Source of the DNA: an uncultured Verrucomicrobiota bacterium
GTDB taxonomy: Bacteria; Verrucomicrobiota; Verrucomicrobiia; Limisphaerales; UBA9464
Direction: 5' to 3'
NCBI GenBank assembly: GCA_903922605.1
Contig: CAIXUG010000044.1
Span: forward strand, 1-43,158
DNA: 43,158 bases
Positions 1 to 8,277 of the stretch are shown piece after piece (the first letter of the stretch is position 1; every line of letters starts with the position of its first letter). The position numbers and the translations under genes are program-made. A model generated the notes under the pieces. That model was not told the origin of the DNA. It was given only the letters and a program-made list of their open reading frames with translations, and searched no databases.

Positions 1-187
1 CTATTCCCCGGACCTCAACCCCATCGAGCAGAGGTGGAGCAAGGTGAAGACCTTCCTCCGGGGGGCGGAGGCCCGCACCCGTGAAACCCTCCTCGCCGCC
101 ATCGCCGCCGCCCTCCAGACCATCACCGCCCGGGACGCCCTCAACTGGTTCGCCTCCTGTGGCTACAACATTATTTAAAATGCTCTA
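1..187 (+). mobile_element. 3' end of an IS630-family insertion sequence (left contig edge)
   Basis: The first 187 bases hold the C-terminal coding end of an IS630-type transposase and the element terminus. The terminus reads AAATGCTCTA and ends in the TA dinucleotide at 186-187; IS630/Tc1-mariner elements insert at and duplicate TA. The same terminus occurs in inverted orientation at 43019-43029, next to another IS630-like transposase end, which supports the boundary. The downstream MBOAT gene starts abruptly at this point. The 5' end of the element lies outside the window. Confidence 0.75.
2..178 (+). CDS. IS630-family transposase, C-terminal fragment
   Basis: A partial reading frame of 58 codons runs in from the left edge and ends at TAA 176-178. 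It begins YSPDLNPIEQRWSKVK, which matches the conserved YSPxLNPIExxWxxxK block around the last catalytic Glu (third acidic residue of the DDE triad) of IS630/Tc1-mariner transposases. It ends FASCGYNII, close to the FxxCGY endings common in the family. The enzyme cuts and rejoins DNA at TA sites. The N-terminal helix-turn-helix and the first two acidic residues are outside the window, so whether the whole copy is intact cannot be told. Confidence 0.85.
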   Translation, partial: YSPDLNPIEQRWSKVKTFLRGAEARTRETLLAAIAAALQTITARDALNWFASCGYNII

Positions 188-628
188 GTCGTGGAGTCGA
201 TGCTGCCGAAACCGCGCCGCGATCCCGGTAGCGCCAAGCCGGCCCCGGGCACGCGACCCTTCTGGAGCTGGCTGCCCCGGGCGTTGTTCACCTTCGCGCT
301 GATCTGCGTGACCTGGGTTTTCTTCCGGGCGAGCACGCTGACGGACGCCCTGCACCTGCTGTGGCAAAGCACGCTGGGCCTGCGGGTGAACGCGGCGACC
401 AACGCGCAGGCAAAAGGCATCTTCAGCTCCCGGAGCGAGGCCGGCCTCGTCATTTTCGGGGTGGGCTGCCTGTTCCTTCTCGACTGGTTCAACCAGCGCC
501 ACGACCTCGAAAGCCGTTGGTCCCGGCTGTCCTGGCCGGTACGCTGGCTGGGGTATCTGGCCTATGTGTTGTGCCTGGTCCTGCTCGGAAAGTTTGTGAA
601 TGCGAACTTCATCTACTTCCAATTCTGA
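188..628 (+). pseudogene. MBOAT family O-acyltransferase, C-terminal remnant cut by IS630
   Basis: This is the last ~145 residues of a membrane-bound O-acyltransferase of the AlgI type (full length usually about 450-520 aa). Recognisable parts are the TWVFFRAS motif in a membrane segment and the family-typical end NFIYFQF. Further hydrophobic stretches follow at FGVGCLFLLDWF and LGYLAYVLCLVLLG. The N-terminal two thirds, including the catalytic His region, are missing, and the frame runs straight into the IS630 terminus at 187, so the insertion truncated the gene. A GTG at 191 and an ATG at 200 could start a short peptide, but it could not be a working enzyme. It would have moved acyl groups across the membrane onto an exported polysaccharide, together with the SGNH-like protein encoded next. 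Confidence 0.8.
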
Positions 629-667
629 ACGGCCAACCGCGCACATGACTCCTGAAGGCGCAACACT

Positions 668-1534
668 ATGAGGCTGACCAGCGGACTCGGAATGATCGCG
701 AAGCTGTGCGTGCTGGCGCTGCTGGCCACGCTACTGGGCGCACTCGTTGCCGCTCGTACGCCGTACCTGCGCACGGGGAGCTCCAACCGTGCGGTGTACC
801 AGGTGATCGCCAAGGCCAAGGCCCCCGCCGAAGGCACGCGGGTGCTGGTGCTCGGCGACAGCGTCTGCGCGCAGCTCTATCCGCCGGGCGCGGATGTCGA
901 CGGTCTGGTTTCGCTGGCCTCCAATTGCGGCTCGAGCCTCATCGGCCAGCGGCTGCTGCTTGAAAACTGGCTGGAGGCAAATCCATCCGTCCGGGGCATC
1001 TCCGTCGTCCTCATGGTGGTGCCGGACACCCTCGGCAACGACCTGGCCAACCCCTTTACCTACAGCAACCTCATCAAGCCCTTCTGGCGGCGCGAATGGC
1101 GGAGTCGGTTTGACCCGCAGGAGCAGGCGCGCATCGGGCAGTTTCGCTTTGCCTGGCTCAGCCAGAATCCCCTTGTGCAGCTTTCGGACTGGTGCCCGAC
1201 AAGCTATCCGCATTTCGATCCCCGCCCGGGCATCGACGATCTCTGGCTCTCGCCAATCTCCGCGCTGGAGCTGACCAAGATGGAAGCGCTGGCCAAGGCC
1301 CGGGGCTGCACTTTCACCGTCTGGCCCGGGGTCTGGCGTGAATCCAAGCGGAAGCTCGATACCGCACCCTTTATCAGGCAGGTGGAGAGTGCCGGATTGG
1401 GAAGCTGCCTCGGTGCGTACCTGGCCCGGGTTCGTTATGTTCCGGACCAACAGTTTCAGGACCGGGTCCATTTGATCGATCCCAAGCCGCTGGGCCGGGA
1501 CCCGATGCATTTTCTGGCCGCTGGGAATCGCTGA
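668..1534 (+). CDS. SGNH-hydrolase-like membrane-anchored protein (MBOAT partner)
   Basis: This 288-residue protein has one N-terminal membrane segment (about residues 8-29). An SGNH-type fold follows, with the nucleophile block VLVLGDSVCAQLYP (GDS at 63-65) and a C-terminal Asp-His pair in RDPMHF (D278, H281), as expected for a GDSL/SGNH esterase or acyltransferase. Such proteins are routinely encoded beside AlgI-type MBOAT genes and complete the transfer of acetyl groups onto extracytoplasmic polysaccharide (compare AlgJ/AlgX and DltD). The gene starts 39 bp after the MBOAT stop, so the two were one operon. With the MBOAT gene truncated by IS630, this protein has probably lost its partner and its original promoter. 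The exact substrate cannot be read from sequence. Confidence 0.65.
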   Translation: MRLTSGLGMIAKLCVLALLATLLGALVAARTPYLRTGSSNRAVYQVIAKAKAPAEGTRVLVLGDSVCAQLYPPGADVDGLVSLASNCGSSLIGQRLLLENWLEANPSVRGISVVLMVVPDTLGNDLANPFTYSNLIKPFWRREWRSRFDPQEQARIGQFRFAWLSQNPLVQLSDWCPTSYPHFDPRPGIDDLWLSPISALELTKMEALAKARGCTFTVWPGVWRESKRKLDTAPFIRQVESAGLGSCLGAYLARVRYVPDQQFQDRVHLIDPKPLGRDPMHFLAAGNR

Positions 1535-1590
1535 GGCAGCCGTGATCATCCATCGACTATCCATTTACCCCATCGGCAGCTTTCCCCGAC

Positions 1591-2061
1591 ATGGAACATA
1601 CTGAAACACCGCGCGCACGGACTCTTCCGCCAACAGGCATCTTTTTGATGCTGCTGTTATGGATCTCCGCCGCCGCCTTGGAATTCCTGATTTGGCTGGG
1701 GGCGTCCATCCCTTTTCATCTGACGATGGCGCTGTTCAGCCTGGCTTTTGCCGTCCTCATTTTCCGGGGTTATCGCTGGGTCTTTTGGATCAACCTGGGC
1801 CTCCTGTCCCTGATGCTGGGAGTGGCGATTCTCCAATTGCAGATTCCATCCTGGGCAAATGGGGCGCCACCGCTGGCGGTATGGGGGCGCGCCATCATCA
1901 CCGTGGGCATGATGCTCCTGCACCAGCTGTCTTCGGTGCAGGGCTGGTTCGGAATCCAGGGCCGGGGCAGGCGCTGGCAAACCGTTTTTTGGCTGGTGAC
2001 GGCCTCGCTGACCATGCTCGGCCAGTACGTTTTGCCGACACTCAAGGCTTTCAGCCGGTGA
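1591..2061 (+). CDS. Hypothetical four-helix membrane protein
   Basis: A 156-residue protein with about four predicted membrane helices: roughly 17-37 (IFLMLLLWISAAALEFLIWL), 42-60, 65-85 and a last one near 133-150 (FWLVTASLTMLGQYVLPTL). No catalytic motif or family signature is visible. It follows the SGNH-like gene by 56 bp on the same strand and may be the last member of that small operon. Its 3' end overlaps the convergent gene on the minus strand by 11 bp. Confidence 0.6.
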   Translation: MEHTETPRARTLPPTGIFLMLLLWISAAALEFLIWLGASIPFHLTMALFSLAFAVLIFRGYRWVFWINLGLLSLMLGVAILQLQIPSWANGAPPLAVWGRAIITVGMMLLHQLSSVQGWFGIQGRGRRWQTVFWLVTASLTMLGQYVLPTLKAFSR

Positions 2062-2608
2062 CGCTGCCGCCGGGGAGGCCGTGATCAGATTCTGGCGGCG
2101 GGCTCCACTCCGCCGCTTCTAGCGTCTCCGTCAGCAAGGTGAGCATGTCGCGCTCCTGGTCGAGGTCTAACCACTGGCCAAAGCGAACGATTCCATAGCC
2201 GAGGGCAATCATAATCAGGGGGCCCAGAGCTGTTTCAGCGATATGGGCGGGACTTTTTTGCTCGGTGATGGCCTTTCCCACAACGAAAGGCAGGGCAGCC
2301 ACCAGCGCGCCAAACCAGAACATCATGAAAATGCGTACCACCAGGTGAATTTTGAACTGGCCTTCGACCACGGTGCCATCCATGACGGAAAGCAGGCGGC
2401 CATAAAAGATAGGGGCAAACGAATCGCGACCGGGTCTCCGGCAGCGCAGGCGGAAGCGGTCGTCTTTCATGCGACAAAGGATAGGATGGCATCCCTTAAA
2501 ATGGGCCCAATTGGCGACCTCGTCATGGTCGGTGGCCAAGAGCAGCCGCTCCCGGCATTCCTCCAAGGTCTTACGGCTGTGCAGCCGGATTTTCTCGCGC
2601 GTTGGCAA
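2051..2608 (-). CDS. Hypothetical protein with two membrane helices
   Basis: A 185-residue protein of unknown function. The N-terminal ~80 residues are soluble and basic with several Cys (CRERLLLA, GCHPILCRMKDD, LRCRRPG). Two hydrophobic segments follow (IFMMFWFGALVAALPFVVG near 95-113 and IAETALGPLIMIALGYGIV near 123-141), then an acidic amphipathic C-terminal tail. The longest frame starts at a TTG (2606-2608); the ATG at residue 47 is an alternative, but the upstream residues look like real coding sequence. It is convergent with the preceding membrane protein and has no informative neighbour. Confidence 0.5.
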   Translation of the reverse strand: MPTREKIRLHSRKTLEECRERLLLATDHDEVANWAHFKGCHPILCRMKDDRFRLRCRRPGRDSFAPIFYGRLLSVMDGTVVEGQFKIHLVVRIFMMFWFGALVAALPFVVGKAITEQKSPAHIAETALGPLIMIALGYGIVRFGQWLDLDQERDMLTLLTETLEAAEWSPPPESDHGLPGGSVTG

Positions 2609-2755
2609 AGGGAAGCCTGCTTGTTTAGAGTGCTTTCAGAAATTTTATAGCAATACAAAGCGGATTCTTGCAGTTGGAAAAAGCGGGTGGCCCTGATCTT
2701 TGAACCTTTCGATCAAGCCTCAAGTGTTTCCGGCCGTATTGCAATGCGTTCGCGC

Positions 2756-2918
2756 CCTTCCCCCTCACCCTAACCCTCTCCCTCGGGGAGAGGGGAAAGC
2801 CGGGCGGCTTCACGGGTTGTCGGCGGGAGTTTCCGGCAAGTCCAGCGCCGGATTTCGCCGAGAGTCGGACGACGATTCTCCCTCTCCCTGAGGGAGAGGG
2901 CCGGGGTGAGGGGGAAGG
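2756..2918. repeat. Pair of inverted REP-like palindromes (PHPNPLPRGEG type)
   Basis: Two copies of a CCCTCTCCC/GGGAGAGGG palindrome lie in opposite orientation at about 2761-2795 and 2879-2915. Their outer flanks, CCTTCCCCCTCACCC (2756-2770) and GGGTGAGGGGGAAGG (2904-2918), are exact reverse complements, so the whole segment can fold as one large stem. Translations such as PHPNPLPRGEG and LTPALSLRERE are familiar from many unrelated genomes, which marks this as a widespread non-coding repeat. It occupies the middle of the gene-free stretch 2609-3090; I see no gene in the remainder of that stretch. Confidence 0.75.
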
Positions 2919-3090
2919 CAGCTCGCGTCTCTCCGCGTTCCCAACTCATGAGGTGGTTTCTCATTGGGCCTTTTTCCATGGCTACATCATTTCTGTAACC
3001 GCTCTAATGCGGCCGCGCCATTCTACCGGTTAACATGGATGCCGCAATCCGGCCGCGTCCGCGCTCGAGCTCGCCAAGCCGGATGCAGTT

Positions 3091-3780
3091 TCAGGGCCAC
3101 GGGTTCTGCCGGTCGCGCGCCTGACCGAGGGCCGCCAGGAGCTGGTCGCAGCAGCCAATGCAATCGCATCCCTCCTCGTCGTCCGTCGAGGGATCGAGCG
3201 GGTCGGGCCCGGTCTCATCCTGGCAGTCGCAGCAGTCGTCCAAGATCTCAAAGAGCCGGGAAAGCAGGTCGTAGGTGTGAAAATAGGTGGGCAGTTCCTT
3301 GCCGTTGTAGGGACTCGTCTTCACGCCGAACAGGCCGAGGATGGCTTCCGGGATGGCGGCGACCCAGCCCAGAAGAACCAACGCTCCGGCACCGACATTG
3401 CCCGAGAATCCGGTATGATGCAGGTAGTGGTAATACTCATGGAACAGCATCTCCAACAGGGTCCAGTAGGAGCTGAAGAAGCCGTTCTTGCAGTCGTCGA
3501 GCAGATAGTCCGGCGGGAGCTGGTAATTGTTGGAGTAATCCCCGCCGAAGTCCTTGTTCAGGTGGATGCCGTCGCCATCGGTCATGGCTTTCACCGCTGT
3601 GTCATTGGATTCCCAGTCGATCTTTCCGGCATCCAACAGCTGGAGCAGGCCGGCGATGTAGGCCTCGATATCCGTATCCGGATCCTCGTCCAGGCAGTCG
3701 TCGCAGCAATGGAGCATCCGGCGGAGCGATTCCAGTGCGGCACGGATGGTAGCCTTCTGGGAATCATCTAAGGCGGGCAT
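3091..3780 (-). CDS. Cys-rich protein with an HExxH zinc-metallopeptidase-like motif
   Basis: I do not recognise this 229-residue protein. It carries HEYYH at residues 114-118, the HExxH pattern of zinc metallopeptidases, inside a helix (LLEMLFHEYYHYLHH), followed by a hydrophobic stretch (VGAGALVLLGWVAAIPEAILGLFG, about 129-152). Three Cys clusters stand out: CCDDC (25-29), CCDC (183-186) and CDCIGCC (205-211), each in a very acidic setting, suggesting a structural metal site or disulfides. There is no signal peptide. I chose the ATG at 3780 (MPALDDSQ) because the in-frame extension upstream to 3933 has low-complexity, shadow-like composition. It lies 95 bp beyond the GH97 stop on the same strand. 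Peptidase activity is a guess from one motif; the third zinc ligand is not obvious. Confidence 0.55.
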   Translation of the reverse strand: MPALDDSQKATIRAALESLRRMLHCCDDCLDEDPDTDIEAYIAGLLQLLDAGKIDWESNDTAVKAMTDGDGIHLNKDFGGDYSNNYQLPPDYLLDDCKNGFFSSYWTLLEMLFHEYYHYLHHTGFSGNVGAGALVLLGWVAAIPEAILGLFGVKTSPYNGKELPTYFHTYDLLSRLFEILDDCCDCQDETGPDPLDPSTDDEEGCDCIGCCDQLLAALGQARDRQNPWP

Positions 3781-3875
3781 AAGCGGACGCTTCGCTGTCG
3801 CCCTTGCCCTGTCAACGGAAAGCGGGGTGAACGGTAGCCGGAAGCATTCTTCTACGATGGGGCGTGCCTCACCGC

Positions 3876-5816
3876 TCACTCCCGGTCCAGTCGCAGGATA
3901 AATCCTCCTCGGGGCGGCAGCGTGTGCTGCCATTTGCGCGGGCGTTTTAGTGTGGTGCTCTGGATGAGTGTGACCGGATCCGTGCCTTCCGACAGCAGCG
4001 TGGCCCGGTCACTTCCCCGAAAGGGTCGGAGGTCCAGGGTGACCGGTTGCTGATGCGCGGTGCCGTTCAGGCTGGCAATGAACCAGGTGTTGCCCTTCCG
4101 CCGCGCGAACACGACGGCTTCACCTGGCTTGGCCAGCAGGCAGCGCGATTCATCCCAGGTGGCCGGCATGTCTCGCAGCACCTTTTGCGCCTCCTCTGGC
4201 AGCTGGCCGAAGCGCTCCGGGCTGTCGGAAAAGCAGAGGAGACCCGAGGTGAAGACCACGGCGGTGGCCAGCTCATGGGCGGCGGTCGTCTTCCGGGGGA
4301 ACTTCTTCAGGGTGAGGGCCACCGGCGTGTAATCCATCGGCGCGACCGCGTTCCGGGTGAATGGCAGGATTGTGTTCAGCTCGGCGGCGCGCTCGGGAAA
4401 CGTGCGCTCGTAAAAGTAGCTTTCGGTGCCGAGCACCGCCTCGGCTGTCAGCAGGTTCGGCCAGGTCCGCTGCCAGCCACGGGGCAGGGTGCAGCCATGC
4501 AGGTCGATCACCAGCTTTCGGGCGGCGGCATCCTGCAACAGGCCGTGCATGGCCGCGATGGCCTCCTGGCGGTCGGAGCACCAGAAATCGACCTTCAGTC
4601 CGGCCACCTTGGAGGCCACGAACTCATCCAGTTTCCGCCTCCGATGTTCCGCCGTGTAAAAGTCGGACGCCGAGGACCAGGCGACCGATTTGATTCCTTT
4701 GGAGCGCGCATGATTCTCGATGCCCCAAAGACCGGCTTCCCACCAGCCGCCGTCGAAAAGGGTGTACTCCCAGCCCATCCGCGCGGCGAAGTCGCTGAAC
4801 TTGTCATAGATCGCCGGCGTATTCGGCCCCTCGGGATAGGCCCACCAGGACCAGGACGTGCGTCCGGGGTGAATCCAGCCGGTGTCGGTGACGCGCGAAG
4901 GCTCGGCCAGATCCGTGACGAGGCTCGCCATGGCGATGTCGGCGGCCGTATCACCCAGCACCAGCACACGCCACGGCATGGCCCACGGAGTCGTCCAACG
5001 CGGTTCGGGCCCATACTGCGAGGCGATTCCGGCCGTGCCTTCATCCGCGAAAGGAAACGCAATGTGAAGAATGCCGTCCGGGTCGGTGGCGGAGAGATGG
5101 GTGGCGCAATAGCTCGCATCGGTCCCCGTCTCCGAAAGCAGCACCCACGTCCGCGCCGCCGGCGAATGGAGGAGCATCGGGAAGGCCCATCCTTTGACCT
5201 TCGCGCGCACGCTGTGGGGTGCGTCGTGGGGCGAGGCGGGATAATAATAGTCTTCGTATGCCGGGGTGAATTTGCCGGCCGCATGGTAGGGCTGCATCCA
5301 TCCCCGGACATCAGCGCCAAAGATGAAACCCGTGCGCTCCGACTTGATCAGATGCACGGACGCATTTGTGTCCGGCAGCCGATACCGGAACGCCACGCCT
5401 TGGTCGGAGGCGGCCAGGTCCAAAGCGAGCCGGGCACCCGTCGCGTTGGTAAACACAAGACTCTGCCGGTTGAGGAGCGACCGCACGTTGCGGTTGTTTC
5501 CCGAAAACAGCTCGTACGTTTCGACGCGCCGAGTGGGCGTTTCCGCCTCCAGAAGGCCCAATTCCCGCTCAAAGTCCTGATCCTCGTGCGCGAGCCCGAG
5601 CGGCGAAGAGCGCAGGACCCATCGGCCACGGTGCTGCACCGAGAAACTCAGTCGCCCAGCGGCATCCAGACCCGCCTCGATCGTGTTCCGGCCATCCGGC
5701 GAGGCGAGGTTCCACGAGGTATGCAACGGCCTGCCAAAGGCCGCATTGGCCGTCACGCAGCCCAGCAGCGCAGCGAAGATAAGCCGGCCAAAGATTCTGA
5801 CTCGACAACTCAGCAC
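3876..5816 (-). CDS. Glycoside hydrolase family 97 protein (alpha-galactosidase/alpha-glucosidase type)
   Basis: A 646-residue exported GH97 enzyme. The N-terminal beta-sandwich starts SPDGRNTIEAGLDAAGRLSF, the classic GH97 opening. The TIM barrel carries DGGWWEAGLW, GLKVDFWCSDRQE and IDLHGCTLPRGWQRTWPN, then TAEAVLGTESYFYE and the C-terminal beta domain. Asp410 in KVDF sits where retaining GH97 enzymes (such as Bacteroides alpha-galactosidase BtGH97b) have their nucleophile, which favours a retaining alpha-galactosidase over an inverting SusB-type enzyme; an alignment is needed. I chose the GTG at 5816 because it gives a good signal peptide (RIFGRLIFAALLGCVTANAAFG) and a family-typical length; the frame is open upstream to 5984. 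It follows the nitrate cluster on the same strand after a 241 bp gap and is probably a separate unit. Confidence 0.8.
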   Translation of the reverse strand: MLSCRVRIFGRLIFAALLGCVTANAAFGRPLHTSWNLASPDGRNTIEAGLDAAGRLSFSVQHRGRWVLRSSPLGLAHEDQDFERELGLLEAETPTRRVETYELFSGNNRNVRSLLNRQSLVFTNATGARLALDLAASDQGVAFRYRLPDTNASVHLIKSERTGFIFGADVRGWMQPYHAAGKFTPAYEDYYYPASPHDAPHSVRAKVKGWAFPMLLHSPAARTWVLLSETGTDASYCATHLSATDPDGILHIAFPFADEGTAGIASQYGPEPRWTTPWAMPWRVLVLGDTAADIAMASLVTDLAEPSRVTDTGWIHPGRTSWSWWAYPEGPNTPAIYDKFSDFAARMGWEYTLFDGGWWEAGLWGIENHARSKGIKSVAWSSASDFYTAEHRRRKLDEFVASKVAGLKVDFWCSDRQEAIAAMHGLLQDAAARKLVIDLHGCTLPRGWQRTWPNLLTAEAVLGTESYFYERTFPERAAELNTILPFTRNAVAPMDYTPVALTLKKFPRKTTAAHELATAVVFTSGLLCFSDSPERFGQLPEEAQKVLRDMPATWDESRCLLAKPGEAVVFARRKGNTWFIASLNGTAHQQPVTLDLRPFRGSDRATLLSEGTDPVTLIQSTTLKRPRKWQHTLPPRGGFILRLDRE

Positions 5817-6012
5817 CCACTGCCGGACGCCGCTGCAAGGGTGATATTCACGGAGCGAATCCGCCCATCGCCGACCTAAAAGGAGGCGAAACCAGGTAAC
5901 TGCCCAAGCCAAGGGGAGGGCGGACAGAGTTTGTACGCGAACTTTCACCGACACCATTGTCCATGGAAGAAACCAAGGAACCAAGAAAGGCAGGCGTGAT
6001 TTTTCACCCCTG

Positions 6013-6030
6013 CCAAGACGCTACCGCGAC
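6013..6030 (+). repeat. Solo half of the 23.1-23.3 kb inverted-repeat element
   Basis: CCAAGACGCTACCGCGAC is identical to 23247-23264, the right end of the palindromic element between the Pmp3-like and SAM hydrolase genes. The rest of that element is absent here. It lies in the short gap between nasA and the GH97 gene and looks like a decayed or partial copy. Confidence 0.6.
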
Positions 6031-6057
6031 CATGAAGCCGTCTCTCACTGCGCCGCC

Positions 6058-8277
6058 TCACGCTGCCGTAATTTTCACCGCGCAATGCTTGTAGCTGGGC
6101 TGGCGGGAGTGGGGATCGAAGCTCGCGAACGTGAGCCGGTTCACCGCGTCGTAGTGCATCGGGATGAAGACCTGGCCCGGTTGTACCGTGGGGGTGACAA
6201 AGGCCGTGGCGGTCAGGCTCGCGCGGCGGGAGCTGACCGTGACCTGCGAATGCGGCGTGATGTCCAGCCGTCGCGCGTCGTCCGGATGGATCTCCACATA
6301 GCAGGCGGCCGGATAGAGCTTGCGCAGGATTTCGGACTTCGCGGTGCGCGTGTTGGTGTGCCACTGCGCCGATGTGCCGCGACCGGTGAGCAGCGTGAAG
6401 GGGAACGCGGCGTCCGTCGGCTCGGCGACCGGGCGCGGCTGGTCGAAGAGGAACTTCGCGCGTCCATCGGGCGTATAAAACCGGCCGTCGGCGAACAGGC
6501 GGCGTTCGCGGTGGTCCGGCCCGGGCAAGCCCTCCGTCGCCTTCGTGCTTTCCGGCCAGGGCCATTGGATGCCGCCTTCCTGATCAATGTGCCGGTAATC
6601 GCGGATGCCGGTGATGTCACAGGGCTGCCCGGCGCTGAGGCGCTTGAGAATCTGAAAGGCCGCCTCGGGCGAACGCCATTCGCGGAACATGTCGCCACAG
6701 CCCCACGCGGCCGCGATAAGCTGGAAGATCGCAAAATCGCTCAGGGCTTCACCCGGGGCGCGCAACACCTTCTTCACCAGCCCAAACCGTCGCTCACTGT
6801 TGATGAGCGTACCCTCCTTCTCGCCCCAGCCGGCGGCGGGCAGGATTAGGTGGGCGCGCTGCGCCGTGTCGGTCGTATGGTAGAGGTCCTGGACGACCAG
6901 GAAATCGAGCTTCTTGACCAGGTCATTGAAGCGCCCCTGATGAATCCAGGAATGCGACGAGTTGGTCGCAATGATCCACAGGCCCTTGATGGCGCCAGAC
7001 TCGATGCCGTCCACGATCTGGTCATAGGCCCAGGAGTTTTCCGCCGGGATGGCTTCAGGCGGTATGCCGAGCGCATGTGCCACGGCGGCACGATCCCCGG
7101 TCTTCGTGAAGTCGCGTCCACCGAGCAGTGACGTGGCGTTCGCGAAGAGCCGCGAGCCCATCGCATTGCACTGGCCGGTGATGCTGTTCGCGCCAGTGCC
7201 GGGCCGGCCGATGTTTCCGGTCATCAGCGCGAGGTTGATGATCGCCTGCGCGGTGCGTGTGGCCTCGTGGCCCTGGTTCACGCCCATCGTCCACCAGAAG
7301 CTGACGCGCTTCCCGGTCGCGATAAGTTCCACGCAGCGGTCGAAGTCCTCCCGCGGCAGCTTCGCGGCCTCGCACGCGCGCTCCGGGGTGAACTCGGCGA
7401 CAAACTGCGCGAACGCCTCGAAACCCTTCGTGTGGTCCTCCACGAATTCGCACTTTACCGCGCCGCGGGCGATGAGGGCATGGGCGAGCCCGTAGAGCAG
7501 GGTGAGATCCGACTTCGGCGCGAGCGGCAGATGCAGCGTTGCGTTCATCGCCGTCTCCGTGCGGCGCGGATCCAGCACAATGATCTCCGGGTGGTGCGGG
7601 TTGCGCAGCACGCGCTGCCACATGATGGGATGCGCGATGCAGGGGTTCGCGCCGACGAAGACGAGCACGTCCGACTGCTCGAAGTCGGCGTAGGTATAGG
7701 GCGGCGCGTCGAAGCCGAAGCTCTGCTTGTAGGCCACGTGCGCGGTGGCCATGCACTGGCGCGTGTTCGAGTCGGCATGCAGCCCGCCCATGCCGAACTT
7801 GAACAGCGACCCGATGAAGGCCATCTCCTCGGTGCAGATCTGCCCCGTGCTCAGGTAGGCGATGCTATGTTTCCCGTGCCGCTCCTGGATGCCCTTGAAG
7901 CGCGTCACGAACTCGTTCATTGCCCGCACCCACGAGACCGGTTCGAGCTTGCCGGTGGCCGCGTTCCGCAGCAGCGGGGCCGTGGCGCGATCGGGCGCGG
8001 CGAGCGGGGTGAGCGCCTCCCAGCCCTTCGGACACGCCATGCCGAGGTTCACGGGATACTCGGGGTCCGCGGTGAGATTGACGGCCAGGCCGTCCTTGAG
8101 GTGGACGTTCAGCCCGCAGCCGGTGGAACAGAAACCGCAGACCACCGTGGTGGTCGCGTCGGGCTTCAGCCGCGTGGGCACCTGGCCCAGCCCGAACGCG
8201 CCCGGGGCGCGCACCAGATCTTCGGTGAGCGGACCGGACCACTGGCGGAGGAGGGAATTGATGGGGAGCTGGCTCAT
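6058..8277 (-). CDS. nasA: Assimilatory nitrate reductase, molybdopterin catalytic subunit
   Basis: A 739-residue cytoplasmic molybdoenzyme that reduces nitrate to nitrite, the usual length for NarB/NasA. The N-terminal [4Fe-4S] site is C47-x2-C50-x3-C54-x27-C82 ([10 protein letters not shown]...MACPKGW). C174 in [10 protein letters not shown] is the likely molybdenum ligand of the NapA/Nas type. The C-terminal molybdopterin dinucleotide-binding domain contains [17 protein letters not shown]. No Tat signal precedes the FeS motif, so it stays in the cytoplasm. The ATG at 8277 overlaps the stop of the upstream FeS/DmsC gene as ATGA, implying translational coupling; the open frame upstream of it is a shadow of that gene. 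It is the last gene of the nitrate cluster and lacks the C-terminal [2Fe-2S] domain found in some NasA proteins. Confidence 0.93.
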   Translation of the reverse strand: MSQLPINSLLRQWSGPLTEDLVRAPGAFGLGQVPTRLKPDATTTVVCGFCSTGCGLNVHLKDGLAVNLTADPEYPVNLGMACPKGWEALTPLAAPDRATAPLLRNAATGKLEPVSWVRAMNEFVTRFKGIQERHGKHSIAYLSTGQICTEEMAFIGSLFKFGMGGLHADSNTRQCMATAHVAYKQSFGFDAPPYTYADFEQSDVLVFVGANPCIAHPIMWQRVLRNPHHPEIIVLDPRRTETAMNATLHLPLAPKSDLTLLYGLAHALIARGAVKCEFVEDHTKGFEAFAQFVAEFTPERACEAAKLPREDFDRCVELIATGKRVSFWWTMGVNQGHEATRTAQAIINLALMTGNIGRPGTGANSITGQCNAMGSRLFANATSLLGGRDFTKTGDRAAVAHALGIPPEAIPAENSWAYDQIVDGIESGAIKGLWIIATNSSHSWIHQGRFNDLVKKLDFLVVQDLYHTTDTAQRAHLILPAAGWGEKEGTLINSERRFGLVKKVLRAPGEALSDFAIFQLIAAAWGCGDMFREWRSPEAAFQILKRLSAGQPCDITGIRDYRHIDQEGGIQWPWPESTKATEGLPGPDHRERRLFADGRFYTPDGRAKFLFDQPRPVAEPTDAAFPFTLLTGRGTSAQWHTNTRTAKSEILRKLYPAACYVEIHPDDARRLDITPHSQVTVSSRRASLTATAFVTPTVQPGQVFIPMHYDAVNRLTFASFDPHSRQPSYKHCAVKITAA

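Noticed and set aside
2700-2979. Short ORFs translating to PHPNPLPRGEG and LTPALSLRERE
   Set aside because: These are translations of widespread palindromic intergenic repeats, not genes.
4047-5879. Long plus-strand ORF opposite the GH97 gene (610 codons)
   Set aside because: High-GC antisense shadow: no motif, Arg/Gly/Pro-rich, while the minus strand has clear GH97 motifs.
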